Shown: positions 15,665 through 24,923, numbered from the stretch's first letter. The stretch is DNA of 64,000 bases from Janthinobacterium fluminis (GCF_028595325.1 NZ_JAQQXR010000001.1:806001-870000); one strand, 5' to 3'. Program-made: numbers and translations. Notes: a model not told the origin generated them from the sequence alone.

Positions 15665-16915
15665 ATGGCCAATGCTTGCGGCGTCGATTTTGGCACGTCA
15701 AATTCCACAGTGGGCTGGGTACGGCCGGGCCAGGCAACCATGCTGGCCCTCGAAGATGGCAAGACGACCTTGCCGTCCGTCGTATTCTTCAACGCCGAGG
15801 ACGAAGAGGTCAGCTTCGGACGTGCCGCCCTGGCCGGCTATCTGGCCGGTTACGAGGGGCGCTTGATGCGCTCGCTCAAGAGTTTGCTGGGCACCAGCCT
15901 GATCGACGGCCAGACCGAGGTGGGCGGCCGCGCGCTGCCTTTCCGCCTGCTGCTGTCGCAATTCATCGGCGAGCTGAAGCGCCGCGCCGAGCAGTCGGCC
16001 GGCCGCGAGTTCACCTCGGCCGTGTTCGGCCGCCCCGTCTTCTTCATCGACGACAGCGCGGCCGCCGACCAGTTGGCCGAGGACACGCTGGCCGAGGTGG
16101 CCCGCGCCGTCGGCTTCAAGGACGTCGCCTTCCAGTTCGAGCCCATCGCCGCCGCCTTCGACTACGAGTCGCAGATCGCGCGCGAGGAATTGGTGCTGAT
16201 CGCCGACATCGGCGGCGGCACCTCGGACTTTTCGCTGGTGCGCCTGGCGCCCGAGCGGGCCGGGAAGGCCGAGCGGCGCGACGACATCCTCGCCACCGGC
16301 GGCGTGCACATCGGCGGCACCGATTTCGATAAATACCTGAGCCTGTCGTCGGTGATGCCGCTGCTCGGTTACGGCAGCCGCCTGAACAACAACAGCGAAG
16401 TGCCGTCGAGCTATTACTTCAACCTGGCCACCTGGCACACGATCAATCTGGCTTACACCAAGAAGATCTGGGTGCAACTGGCCGATGTGTGCCGCGACGC
16501 CCGCGAGCAGGACAAGATGGGCCGCCTGCAAAAGCTGATCGACCAGCGCGCCGGCCACTGGCTGGCGATGAAGGTGGAGGAGGGCAAGATCGCCCTGTCG
16601 GAGGCGGCCGAGGTGCAACTGGAGCTGGAGCGCCTGTCGCCGGCGCACAGCCTGATCTTGCAGCGCGGCCAGTTCAACGAGGCCATCGGCCACCTGTGCA
16701 GCTCGGTCGAGCAGACCGTGCTGAACCTGCTGCGCGACGCCGGCGTGACGCCGGGCGCCGTCGACACCGTCTTCTTCACGGGCGGATCGAGCGGCGTGCG
16801 CTTGTTGCGCGAGCAGATAGGCGCGCTGGTGCCGTCGGCGCGCCGCGTCGAGGGCGACTTGTTCGGCAGCATCGGCGCCGGCCTGGCGCTGGACGCCGTC
16901 CGCAAATTCGGCTAA
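15665..16915 (+). CDS. Hsp70-family protein (YegD-like)
   Basis: A 416-residue member of the actin/Hsp70 ATPase superfamily. The phosphate-1 loop 'GVDFGTSNST' is at 6-15, the phosphate-2 loop 'DIGGGTSDFS' at 181-190 and the adenosine loop 'FFTGGSSGVRLL' near the C-terminus. It lacks the substrate-binding domain of DnaK, matching YegD-type proteins. The cellular role is poorly defined, probably chaperone-like. The start ATG is 49 bp after the palindrome. A DnaQ-type exonuclease follows after 32 bp and is likely co-transcribed. Confidence 0.87.
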   Translation: MANACGVDFGTSNSTVGWVRPGQATMLALEDGKTTLPSVVFFNAEDEEVSFGRAALAGYLAGYEGRLMRSLKSLLGTSLIDGQTEVGGRALPFRLLLSQFIGELKRRAEQSAGREFTSAVFGRPVFFIDDSAAADQLAEDTLAEVARAVGFKDVAFQFEPIAAAFDYESQIAREELVLIADIGGGTSDFSLVRLAPERAGKAERRDDILATGGVHIGGTDFDKYLSLSSVMPLLGYGSRLNNNSEVPSSYYFNLATWHTINLAYTKKIWVQLADVCRDAREQDKMGRLQKLIDQRAGHWLAMKVEEGKIALSEAAEVQLELERLSPAHSLILQRGQFNEAIGHLCSSVEQTVLNLLRDAGVTPGAVDTVFFTGGSSGVRLLREQIGALVPSARRVEGDLFGSIGAGLALDAVRKFG

Positions 16916-16947
16916 GCATCCGCCACCCACCGCGAAAGAGGAAACCC

Positions 16948-17583
16948 ATGAGTGTGTTTGACAAACCGATCGTCATGATCGACTTTGAAACAACCGGCCT
17001 GTCGCCCGACATGGGCGAGCGCGTCACCGAGGTGGCGGCGCTGCGCATCGTCGGCGGGCAAGTGGTGGAGCGCTATGTGTCGCTGATTAACTGCCAGGCC
17101 AGGATTCCCTCCTTCATCACGGGCCTGACCGGCATCACGCAGGCGATGGTGGACGGCGCGCCGCCCGTGGCCGAGGTGCTGCCGCGCCTGCTCGACTTCA
17201 TCGGCGCGGACACGCTGGCGGCCCACAACGCCAGCTTCGACGAAAAATTCCTGCGCGCCGAAAGCGCCCGCCTGGGGCTGGTGCCGGCGCACCAGGGGCT
17301 GGTGTGCTCGCTGAAACTGTCGCGGCGCGTCTTTCCCGGCCTGGCCAGCTACAAGCTGGGCCAGTTGTCCGGCCAGCTCGGCATCGCCTTCAAGAGCGCG
17401 GCGCACAGGGCCGAATCGGATGCGGAAGTGGCGGCGCAGGTGCTGATCCACATCGGCCGCCACCTCGGCGACGCCTACGGCCTGGGCGGCGTCGACCCGG
17501 CGCTGCTGGTGTCGCTGAACGGCCTGAGCGCGGCCAAGGTGCCGCAGTACCTGCAAAAGCAGGCCCTGGCCGCGCGCCGCTAA
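16948..17583 (+). CDS. DnaQ-like 3'-5' exonuclease (DEDDh)
   Basis: A 211-residue exonuclease of the DnaQ/epsilon-like family. The metal ligands of the DEDDh type are present: 'MIDFETTGLS' (Asp12, Glu14), 'LAAHNASFDEKFL' (middle Asp) and 'HRAESDAE' (His and final Asp). It could be a proofreading-like or RNA/DNA-trimming nuclease. It is shorter than or equal to DNA polymerase III epsilon and lacks an obvious alpha-binding tail, so a stand-alone role is more likely. The start follows GAGGAAACCC. It lies 32 bp after the Hsp70-like gene. Confidence 0.85.
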   Translation: MSVFDKPIVMIDFETTGLSPDMGERVTEVAALRIVGGQVVERYVSLINCQARIPSFITGLTGITQAMVDGAPPVAEVLPRLLDFIGADTLAAHNASFDEKFLRAESARLGLVPAHQGLVCSLKLSRRVFPGLASYKLGQLSGQLGIAFKSAAHRAESDAEVAAQVLIHIGRHLGDAYGLGGVDPALLVSLNGLSAAKVPQYLQKQALAARR

Positions 17584-17651
17584 GGGCGCCGGTTTGGCTT
17601 TGCCTCAACGACAGCGCATAAATATCCGGCGCAATTTTACCGATCGCATTA

Positions 17652-17665
17652 CAATGCTGGCATTG
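17652..17665. promoter_or_regulatory. Candidate operator upstream of the metal-uptake operon
   Basis: The dyad CAATGC-TG-GCATTG is perfect and lies 26 bp before the first gene of the operon, within a TTAC...GTAA context. Its AT/G-rich, two-fold form and its position are compatible with a Zur- or Fur-like regulator. The exact family cannot be told from one site. Confidence 0.35.
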
Positions 17666-17691
17666 ATGTAAACCCGATCATTGACGCCGCC

Positions 17692-18033
17692 GTGAGATTT
17701 TCGCGCTCCCTTGCCTTCGCTTTGCTGTCGCTTCTGCTGGTGCTATCCCAGCAGATGGGGATCGCGCACGGCATGTCGCACTGGTCGGAGTCGCGCGGCG
17801 CCGAGCCGGGCGAGCAGCAGGAACAGCGCCGCCCCGGCAAGTCGCTGGCGCCCGACCAAAGCTGCGCCCAGTGCCTGGCGTTCGCCCAGATCGGCTCGGC
17901 GCTCGGCACGCCTTGCTATTCCTTCCCCGCCACCCACGCCGCCGCGCCGCAAACCATTACGCGGCCCACGCCGGCCGCCTGCCTGCGCACCGTCTGCGTC
18001 TTCTTGTCGCGCGCGCCACCCGTCCTGTCCTGA
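17692..18033 (+). CDS. Secreted Cys-containing small protein (DUF2946-like)
   Basis: A 113-residue protein with a strong signal peptide ('LAFALLSLLLVLSQQ', about residues 7-21). After it come 'HGMSHW' and a 'CAQCLAFAQ' CxxC element, the pattern of DUF2946-type periplasmic proteins often found beside metal-uptake genes. It heads a four-gene run (this gene, outer membrane protein, substrate-binding protein, permease). A periplasmic metal-handling role is a reasonable inference. The start could be a little upstream or downstream. Confidence 0.6.
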   Translation: MRFSRSLAFALLSLLLVLSQQMGIAHGMSHWSESRGAEPGEQQEQRRPGKSLAPDQSCAQCLAFAQIGSALGTPCYSFPATHAAAPQTITRPTPAACLRTVCVFLSRAPPVLS

Positions 18034-18115
18034 TCGTTAGCTATTCCATCGCCTGGTGCGCGCCGTTTGCGTGCGCGGGCTAGTCATATCTATTCTATTT
18101 CGACAGGATTTACCC

Positions 18116-19501
18116 ATGTTTAAACGCAGCATACTTGCGGCCGCGCTGGCCGCCTCATTCTCCACGCCTGTCGTCGCCGCCTCGGCCAGCGACAAAGAGT
18201 TGACCGCGATCCGCGAGCAGATTCGCCTGATGAAGGATGCCTACGAGGCGCGCCTGCAGGCGCTGGAGCAGCGCGTGAAGCAGGCCGAAGCGACGGCCGC
18301 CACGGCGGTGGCCAGCGCCCAGGCCGCTCCCGCCGCGCCGGCCCAGGCGCTTGCGCAACAAGCCGTCGCCGCGCCGGCGGCAGCGGCGGCGCCGGCCGCC
18401 AGCAATCTCTTCAATCCGAACATTTCGCTGATCCTCGGCGGCACCATGGCGCGCTTGTCGGAAGACCCGCAACAGTACCGCCTGCAAGGCTTCCGGCCGA
18501 GCGGCGGCGAAGTCGGCCCCGGCAAGCGCGGTTTCAGCCTGGGCGAGTCGGAGCTGACGCTGGCGGCGAATATCGACCCGCGCTTCTCCGGCCAGCTGAC
18601 GTTTGCGCTGAGCGGCGAGGACACGGTCGGCGTCGAGGAAGCCTTCATCCAGACCCGCGGCTTGTCGAACGGCCTGAATCTGCGCGCCGGCCGCTTCCTG
18701 TCGTCGGTAGGCTATTTGAACGGCCAGCACGCCCACACCTGGGACTTCGTCGACGCGCCGCTGTCTTACCAGGCCTTCTTCGGCGGCCAGTACAAGGCGG
18801 ACGGCGTGCAGGCGAAGTGGCTGGCGCCGACCGACAAATTTATCGAGCTCGGCATGGAAGTGTCCAGCGGCGCCTCCTTCCCCGGCAAGGAACGCAATAA
18901 AAACGGCGCCGGCGCCAAGTCCGTGTTCGCCCACATCGGCGACGATATCGGCGCTTCGTCCAGCTACCGCGCCGGCCTGTCCTATCTGCGCACCGGCGCC
19001 GAGGATGCCAGCGGCGCGGACAATCCGCTGGCCTTCCACGGCAAGTCGAGCATGTGGATTGCCGACGCCATCTATAAATGGGCACCGAACGGCAATGCGA
19101 CGAAGACCAACTTCAAGCTGCAGGGCGAATACTTCCGCCGCAAGGAGAACGGCAGCCTGGACATCGCCGACGCGGGCGTTGGCGCCTACCGCAGCAGCCA
19201 GTCCGGCTGGTATCTGCAGGGTGTCTACCAGTTCATGCCGAGCTGGCGCGCCGGCCTGCGCTACGACCGCCTGGCGTCCGGCAGCCGCGAGCTGGGCGGC
19301 GACCTGACGCTGGCCAGCGCGCCCATCCTGGAAGCCTACTCGCCGTCGCGCAGCAGCGTGATGTTCGACTACAGCCCGTCCGAATTTTCGCGCCTGCGCC
19401 TGCAACTGGCGCGCGACAAGTCGCGTCCCGGCGTCGTCGACAATCAGATTTTCCTTCAGTACATCATGAGCCTGGGCACCCACGCTGCCCACGCTTTCTA
19501 G
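18116..19501 (+). CDS. Outer membrane beta-barrel protein of a metal-uptake operon
   Basis: A 461-residue exported protein. The signal peptide 'MFKRSILAAALAASFSTPVVA' is followed by a short coiled coil ('IREQIRLMKDAYEARLQALE'), an Ala/Pro linker, and a barrel region rich in alternating aromatic strands ending in 'QIFLQYIMSLGTHAAHAF'. This is the layout of zinc-regulated outer membrane proteins with a periplasmic coiled coil. It probably lets metal or a metal complex cross the outer membrane for the downstream ABC system. The ATG at 18116 begins the signal peptide; the longer open frame from 18056 does not fit. It lies 8 bp before the next gene. Confidence 0.75.
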   Translation: MFKRSILAAALAASFSTPVVAASASDKELTAIREQIRLMKDAYEARLQALEQRVKQAEATAATAVASAQAAPAAPAQALAQQAVAAPAAAAAPAASNLFNPNISLILGGTMARLSEDPQQYRLQGFRPSGGEVGPGKRGFSLGESELTLAANIDPRFSGQLTFALSGEDTVGVEEAFIQTRGLSNGLNLRAGRFLSSVGYLNGQHAHTWDFVDAPLSYQAFFGGQYKADGVQAKWLAPTDKFIELGMEVSSGASFPGKERNKNGAGAKSVFAHIGDDIGASSSYRAGLSYLRTGAEDASGADNPLAFHGKSSMWIADAIYKWAPNGNATKTNFKLQGEYFRRKENGSLDIADAGVGAYRSSQSGWYLQGVYQFMPSWRAGLRYDRLASGSRELGGDLTLASAPILEAYSPSRSSVMFDYSPSEFSRLRLQLARDKSRPGVVDNQIFLQYIMSLGTHAAHAF

Positions 19502-19509
19502 GAGCCCGC

Positions 19510-20430
19510 ATGCAATCGATATTCAACAAGAAGCTGCTGGCCGCGGCGCTGGCCGGCGCCGCGGCGCTGGCGTCCCTGTCCGCGCAGGCGGCCGTCAATG
19601 TGCTCGCCTGCGAGCCGGAGTGGGAGGCGCTGGCCAAGGAATTGGGCGGCGACAAGATCAAGGCGTCGAGCGCCACCAATGCGCTGCAAGACCCGCACCG
19701 CATCGAGGCCCGCCCCAGCCTGATCGCGCGCACGCGCAACGCCGACCTGCTCGTCTGCACCGGCCTGGAGCTGGAGGTGGGCTGGTTGCCGGTGTTGTTG
19801 CAGCAGTCGGGCAACGGCAAGATCGCCGCTGGCCAGCCGGGCAATTTCGAGGCCGGCGCCCTGGTGCCGCGGCTCGACGTGCCGGGCAAGGTCGACCGCA
19901 GCGAGGGCGACGTGCACGCTGCCGGCAATCCGCACATCCAGCAAAACCCGCACAATATCGCGCTGGTGGCGCCGGCGCTGGCCAAGCGCCTGGCCGAGCT
20001 CGACCCGGCCAACGCGGCCGAGTACCAGGCGCGCCTGAAGGATTTCTCGGCGCGCTGGAACGCGGCCATGCTGAAATGGGAAAAGCAGGCGGCGCCGCTG
20101 AAGTCCGTGGCCGTCGTCGAACACCATAAAAACATGGAGTACCTGATGGGCTGGCTGGGCCTGCGCCAGGTCGGCACGCTGGAGCCGAAGCCGGGCGTCG
20201 AGCCGAGCGCGGCGCACCTGTCGGCGCTGCTGGCGCAGTTGCAGCGCCAGCCGGCGAAGATGGTGCTGCGCGCCGCCTACCAGGATGGCCGCGCCTCGCA
20301 GTGGCTGGCCGAGCGCGCCCACATTCCCGCCGTGGTGCTGCCGTTCAGCGTCGGCGCCGACGACAAGAGCAAGGACTTGTTCGCGCTCTTCGACAGCACC
20401 GTGCAACGCTTGCTGGACGCGGCGAAATGA
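19510..20430 (+). CDS. Metal ABC transporter substrate-binding protein (ZnuA-like)
   Basis: A 306-residue periplasmic binding protein of the cluster-9 (zinc/manganese) family. Signal peptide about 1-27 ('LAGAAALASLSAQA'). Conserved metal-ligand regions: 'DPHRIEARPS', a His-containing 'VHAAGNPHIQQNPHNI', and 'VVEHHKNMEYLMGWLG'. It captures a divalent metal, most likely zinc, and delivers it to the permease. It follows the outer membrane protein by 8 bp and overlaps the permease start by ATGA. Zn versus Mn cannot be decided from sequence. Confidence 0.87.
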   Translation: MQSIFNKKLLAAALAGAAALASLSAQAAVNVLACEPEWEALAKELGGDKIKASSATNALQDPHRIEARPSLIARTRNADLLVCTGLELEVGWLPVLLQQSGNGKIAAGQPGNFEAGALVPRLDVPGKVDRSEGDVHAAGNPHIQQNPHNIALVAPALAKRLAELDPANAAEYQARLKDFSARWNAAMLKWEKQAAPLKSVAVVEHHKNMEYLMGWLGLRQVGTLEPKPGVEPSAAHLSALLAQLQRQPAKMVLRAAYQDGRASQWLAERAHIPAVVLPFSVGADDKSKDLFALFDSTVQRLLDAAK

Positions 20431-21203
20431 CGCTGGGCACGCTCGATCTGACGATCATCCTGCCGGCCTTCCTGGCCGGCCTGCTGGTGCTGGCCACGCA
20501 TATCCCGCTGGGCGCGCAAGTGCTCAAGCGGGGCATCGTCTTCATCGACCTGGCGATCGCCCAGATCGCCGCGCTGGGCGTCATCGTCGCCGGTTCCGGC
20601 GACCTCGACCCGCAGGGCTGGGCCGTGCAGGTGGCGGCCGGCATCGCCGCCTTGCTGGGCGCCTTGCTGCTGACCTGGACGGAAAAGCGCTGGCCCGACG
20701 TGCAGGAGGCGCAGATCGGCGTGATGTTCATCCTGGCCGCCACCGGCGGCCTGCTGCTGGTGGCGCACAACCCGCACGGCGGCGAGCATTTGCAGGATTT
20801 GCTCGCCGGCCAGATATTGTGGGTGCGCTACCAGCAGTTGCTGGCGCCGCTGCTGGGCACCGTGTTGATCGGCGCCGTGCTGTATTTCTTCAATGAACGG
20901 CTCAGCCGGCTAGGCTTTTACCTGATCTTCGCGCTGGCCGTGACGGCCTCGGTGCAACTGGTTGGCGTCTACCTCGTGTTCACCAGCCTGATCGTGCCCA
21001 GCCTGGCGGTGCGCCATTATGCGGACGGCAAGCGCCTGCCTTTGGCGTATGCGGTGGGCGCCGGCGGCTATCTGGCCGGCTTGGTGCTGTCGACTTTGCT
21101 CGACCTGCCTTCCGGCGCACTGATCGTCTGGTGCCTGACGGCGTTGGCCATCCTGGTGTATGCGGCCGGGCCGAAGCCGCAGGCGCAGCGGCAAGCCCAC
21201 TAA
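20427..21203 (+). CDS. Metal ABC transporter permease (ZnuB-like)
   Basis: A 258-residue polytopic membrane protein with about seven to eight hydrophobic segments. 'GIVFIDLAIAQIAALG' is the ABC-3 permease signature. It would form the inner-membrane channel for the substrate-binding protein encoded just upstream. The ATG overlaps the upstream stop as ATGA. A matching ATP-binding subunit is not present in the window, so the ATPase must be encoded elsewhere. A clear terminator follows. Confidence 0.88.
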   Translation: MTLGTLDLTIILPAFLAGLLVLATHIPLGAQVLKRGIVFIDLAIAQIAALGVIVAGSGDLDPQGWAVQVAAGIAALLGALLLTWTEKRWPDVQEAQIGVMFILAATGGLLLVAHNPHGGEHLQDLLAGQILWVRYQQLLAPLLGTVLIGAVLYFFNERLSRLGFYLIFALAVTASVQLVGVYLVFTSLIVPSLAVRHYADGKRLPLAYAVGAGGYLAGLVLSTLLDLPSGALIVWCLTALAILVYAAGPKPQAQRQAH

Positions 21204-21227
21204 GCGGCCGCCACGGCCGCAATCGTG

Positions 21228-21272
21228 CAAGGGCGCAACCGGAATCCCCCCGCGTTGCGCCCTTGTTGTTTT
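21228..21272 (+). terminator. Rho-independent terminator of the metal-uptake operon
   Basis: A perfect 12-bp stem (21228-21239 with 21254-21265), GC-rich, followed by TTGTTTT. It starts 25 bp after the permease stop and ends the operon. Confidence 0.85.
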
Positions 21273-21464
21273 GTCCGCCGCGGTAAGACGGGCTCAACAA
21301 TCTGATGTCATTTTACTATCAACATTGAGTCGCATCAAACGCTCCCGGCGAACCAAGTTTTATACTTTGAACAACAATTCGCCTTTCCTTTGATTCGCCG
21401 GCCAGTGCCGGTGAAGGCCCGGCTTTGGTCCGGTTCTAACCTGATTTGAGTGCTGGGGACGAGC

Positions 21465-22835
21465 ATGAATAATCGACAGACCTCCAAGGACAACTATCAG
21501 GCTTACGTCTGGTTTCGCACGGCGGCGGAACAAGGCAACGCCTATGCACAGTTCAACCTTGGTCTGATGTACAAGAAGGGCGAGGGCGTTGGCCGCGACG
21601 ACGAGCGGGCCTTCATCTGGCTGCGGCTGGCGGCCTTGCAAGGGCTCGCCTTCGCCCAGAACCATCTAGGCGCGATGTACTACAACGGCCGCGGCGCGGC
21701 GCAGAGCGACAAGGAGGCCGTGTACTGGTTCCGCCGCGCCGCCTTGCAGGGCGACGCGTCGGCCCAGCAAAACCTCGGGCAGATGTACAAGAAAGGGCGC
21801 GGCGTGCCGCAAAGCGACGCGCTGGCGCTGGCCTGGTTCTACCGCGCCTCCGAGCAGGGCGTCGCCAGCGCCCAGTCCATGCTCGGTGAGGCGTATGCGC
21901 GCGGGCTGGGCGCGAAGCAAAACGACGCCCTCGCGCTGGCCTGGTTCCGCAAGGCCGCGCTGCAGGGCGACGCCACGGCCCAGCTCAACATGGGCCTGGT
22001 CTACAAGCATGGCCAGGGCGTGGTGCAGAGCGACGAACAGGCGCTGGCCTGGTTCCGCCAGGCGGCGGCCCAGGGCGCCGCCATCGCCCAGCGGCAGGTC
22101 GGCGTCGCCTACGCCGAGGGGCGCGGGGTGGCGCCGGACCAGTTGCGCGCCTATGCCTGGCTGTCGCGCGCCGCCGAGCAGGGCGACGCCGATGCCCAGT
22201 TCAATCTCGGCGTCATGCTGGCCAGGGGGCAGGGCGTCGAGAAAAACGAAGGCAAGGCTTTCCTGTGGTACAGCCGCGCCGCCACGCACGGACACATGCT
22301 GGCGCAATACAATCTGGGCGGCATGTACGCGGCCGGCCGCGGCGTCGAGCGCGACCTGCAGCAGGCGCTGATCTGGTATCGCAAGGCGGCCGAGCAGGGC
22401 GCGCCGAACGCCCAGTTCAACCTGGGGGTCATTTATGCCAACGGGCATGGCGTCGACAAGGACGACGTGCGCGCCGTGCACTGGTATCGGACGGCGGCCG
22501 ACCAGGGCGACGCCAGCGCGCAAAACAATCTGGGCGTGATGTACGCGAATGGCCAGGGCGTGTTGCAGGACGACGCGCTGGCCGTGCGCTGGTACGGCCG
22601 GGCCGCCGAACAGGGACACGCGCTGGCCCAGTACAACCTCGGCGGCATGTACAACAGCGGCCGCGGCGTGGTGAAAGACGTGGTGCGGGCCTATATGTGG
22701 ATTGCGCTGGCGGCCGAGGCCGGCGACGAAACGGCCGGCGGCAGCAAAAACACCCTCGTCGACAAAATGACCTCGGGCGAAGTGGCGGCGGCGCTGGAGT
22801 TGACGCGGCAATGGCGCCAAACGCACCGCGGCTGA
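21465..22835 (+). CDS. Sel1-like repeat protein (SLR)
   Basis: A 456-residue protein made of eleven full 36-residue Sel1/TPR-like repeats plus a partial twelfth. The unit reads roughly 'ALAWFRKAAEQGDAxAQxNLGxMYANGxGVxxDD'. No signal peptide or membrane segment is seen, so it is probably cytoplasmic. SLR proteins act as scaffolds for protein interactions, often in signalling or envelope processes. The ATG at 21465 is preceded by GGGGAC. The repeats are encoded by a tandem DNA repeat of 108 nt, which favours recombination and copy-number change. Confidence 0.88.
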   Translation: MNNRQTSKDNYQAYVWFRTAAEQGNAYAQFNLGLMYKKGEGVGRDDERAFIWLRLAALQGLAFAQNHLGAMYYNGRGAAQSDKEAVYWFRRAALQGDASAQQNLGQMYKKGRGVPQSDALALAWFYRASEQGVASAQSMLGEAYARGLGAKQNDALALAWFRKAALQGDATAQLNMGLVYKHGQGVVQSDEQALAWFRQAAAQGAAIAQRQVGVAYAEGRGVAPDQLRAYAWLSRAAEQGDADAQFNLGVMLARGQGVEKNEGKAFLWYSRAATHGHMLAQYNLGGMYAAGRGVERDLQQALIWYRKAAEQGAPNAQFNLGVIYANGHGVDKDDVRAVHWYRTAADQGDASAQNNLGVMYANGQGVLQDDALAVRWYGRAAEQGHALAQYNLGGMYNSGRGVVKDVVRAYMWIALAAEAGDETAGGSKNTLVDKMTSGEVAAALELTRQWRQTHRG

Positions 22836-22860
22836 AGGGCCGGAAGCGGCGCAGCGGCGG

Positions 22861-24837
22861 TTAGCCGCCGGCCCGTTCCGCGCTGACCGGCCGGCGCCCC
22901 TGCGTGTCCTGGCGCCTGTCCAGGAACAGGCTGTTGCCGTGGATTTTCTTCGCCTGTTTCTTCGCCTCCGCCGCCGCCGTGGCGATCTGGTGGTGCGTGT
23001 AGTACTGCCGCGCCTCGACCTTGATGGCGCCCAGCGACAGGCTGATCAGCGAATAAAACACTTTCTTGCCCTGGCGGTCTTCGCTGATGTAGCCGCCGCG
23101 CTCGCGGTCGTCGATGCTGTAAAAGTCCAGGATGTCGCGCGCGAACTGTTCAAGGATCGCGTGGCAGCGCGTCTCCCAGTCCTCGCTTTGGAACAGGATC
23201 ATGAAGTCGTCGCCGCCGATGTGGCCGATGAAGTCGCGGTTGGCGTCGCAGTGGCGGCTGAGGATTTCGCCGGTCAGCTGGATCACGTCGTCGCCCTTGC
23301 GGTAGCCGTAGACGTCGTTGAAGGGCTTGAAATTGTCCAGGTCGCAATAGCAGACCCAGAAGCGCGTGCCGCTTTGCAGCAGCCTGTCGATGTGCTCGTT
23401 GATCGGCACGTTGCCCGGCAACTGGGTCAGCGGATTGGCGTAGCGCGCCGCGTTGATCTGCATCTGGGTGATTTCGCGCATCAGGTCGTGGCCGGTGCCC
23501 ATGCCCAGGTAGCGGCCCTGGTCGGTGATGATGAAGCCGTTGAACAGGTGGTGGGCGTCGGCCTGCACCATGATGAAGCTGAGGTCCTGCAAACTGGTTT
23601 CCTTGTCGGCGATCAGCGGCTTGGCGTCCATGAACAGCTTGCAGGATTTCTTGCCGTACAGTTCGCGCTGGTAGGGGCGGGCGAAGTGGTCGATCATGTC
23701 GAAGCGGCTGATCAGCCCCAGCGGCACGCCGTGGTCGACGACGGGAATGATCAGCAGCTTGGGCTCACGCAGAAATATCTCGTAGACCTCGTTGTTGTTC
23801 ATCGACGGCGGCACCGCCTGCACGCGGTGCAAGAGTTTAAAGATAGTCACTGCATTTTTCTCGAATCCGCTGCGTTGGGGATAGACTGCGACGCCGTTGC
23901 GCCCCAGTGCCTTGACCACTTCGGCCGGCAGGGCCTTGGCCGGCGCCGCGTTCGGCCGGCCCAGGTGGTAGCCCTGGCCGAAGGCCACGCCCAGGTCGCG
24001 CAGCACCAGCAGCTCGGTCTGCGCCTCGATGCCCTCGGCGATCACCAGCGTGTCAGATTTTTCCGCGATTTCCTGGATGGAGCGCACGAATTGCAGCTTG
24101 ACGGGGTCGTTGTTGATGCCCTGGATGAAATGCATGTCGATCTTGACATATTCCGGCCGCAGCTCCGACCACAGGCGCAGGCTGGAAAAGCCCTCGCCGA
24201 GGTCGTCGATGGCGATCTGGAAACCCATGGTGCGGTAATGCAGCACCGCCTCGCGCATCAGCGCGTAGTCATAGGTCGGCTGGTTTTCCGTCAGTTCGAT
24301 GATCACGCGCTCGGGATTGATGCCGAGGCGTTCGATGTAGTCGAGAGTGTGGCCGTGGCGTTGGTCGCGCAGCAGCAGGCATTCGGGGCTGACGTTGAGG
24401 AACAGCTTGCCCGCCAGGTCCAGCTCGGCGAAGCGCTCCAGCACGACCTGGCGGCACAGGTGCTCGACCTCCAGCGTCAGCTGGTTGGCGCGGGCCACCT
24501 TGAACAGGTTCATCGGCGCGTGCAGCGGGCTGTCGGACGGCCCCCGTATCAAGCCCTCGTAGCCGATGATGTCGCCGCTTTGCATCTGGATGATGGGCTG
24601 GAACAGCGCGCTCAGCTTGCGCCCGGCCAGGATGTCGAGCAAATGCTCGCGCAACATCGCCTCCTCGCCGACCGGCGGCGCCGCCACGGCCTTGAGGTAA
24701 CTGACATTCGACGGCGGCGCCGCGCCATGCTGCTCGGGCGTCGCGACGGGGAGGACGAGGGGTACGATAGAGTTCACTGGCGGCTTCTTGGTGGCACGGG
24801 CGGTCGGCATAGCGGGGCGGCGGGCTATGGTCATCAT
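22861..24837 (-). CDS. EAL-CBS-GGDEF cyclic-di-GMP protein
   Basis: A 658-residue cytoplasmic protein. An EAL domain comes first: 'YEGLIRG' (motif EGL), 'LFLNVSPE', 'IIELTE', 'IDDLGEGFSSL', 'VKIDM', 'VIAEGIE' and 'GQGYHLG' are all present, so phosphodiesterase activity is plausible. A tandem CBS pair is likely in the middle ('LLIIPVVDHGVPLGLISRFD' and 'GFIITDQGRYLGMGTG'). A GGDEF domain ends the protein, but its signature is 'GGDDF' (from 'GHIGGDDFMIL'), departing from GG(D/E)EF. It may be a weak or ligand-binding cyclase domain. Transcribed divergently from the cupredoxin gene. Confidence 0.88.
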   Translation of the reverse strand: MMTIARRPAMPTARATKKPPVNSIVPLVLPVATPEQHGAAPPSNVSYLKAVAAPPVGEEAMLREHLLDILAGRKLSALFQPIIQMQSGDIIGYEGLIRGPSDSPLHAPMNLFKVARANQLTLEVEHLCRQVVLERFAELDLAGKLFLNVSPECLLLRDQRHGHTLDYIERLGINPERVIIELTENQPTYDYALMREAVLHYRTMGFQIAIDDLGEGFSSLRLWSELRPEYVKIDMHFIQGINNDPVKLQFVRSIQEIAEKSDTLVIAEGIEAQTELLVLRDLGVAFGQGYHLGRPNAAPAKALPAEVVKALGRNGVAVYPQRSGFEKNAVTIFKLLHRVQAVPPSMNNNEVYEIFLREPKLLIIPVVDHGVPLGLISRFDMIDHFARPYQRELYGKKSCKLFMDAKPLIADKETSLQDLSFIMVQADAHHLFNGFIITDQGRYLGMGTGHDLMREITQMQINAARYANPLTQLPGNVPINEHIDRLLQSGTRFWVCYCDLDNFKPFNDVYGYRKGDDVIQLTGEILSRHCDANRDFIGHIGGDDFMILFQSEDWETRCHAILEQFARDILDFYSIDDRERGGYISEDRQGKKVFYSLISLSLGAIKVEARQYYTHHQIATAAAEAKKQAKKIHGNSLFLDRRQDTQGRRPVSAERAGG

Positions 24838-24923
24838 GCCAATGTTAATGCCGAATTGTTACCGCTTGATGAAATGCAACTTGATGTTCATGCGGGAAAC
24901 CTTCGTGGTCGTATAAATCTTTC

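Noticed and set aside
21465-22835. CRISPR-like periodic repeats
   Set aside because: The period is 108 nt, in frame, and encodes Sel1 repeats; there are no spacers.
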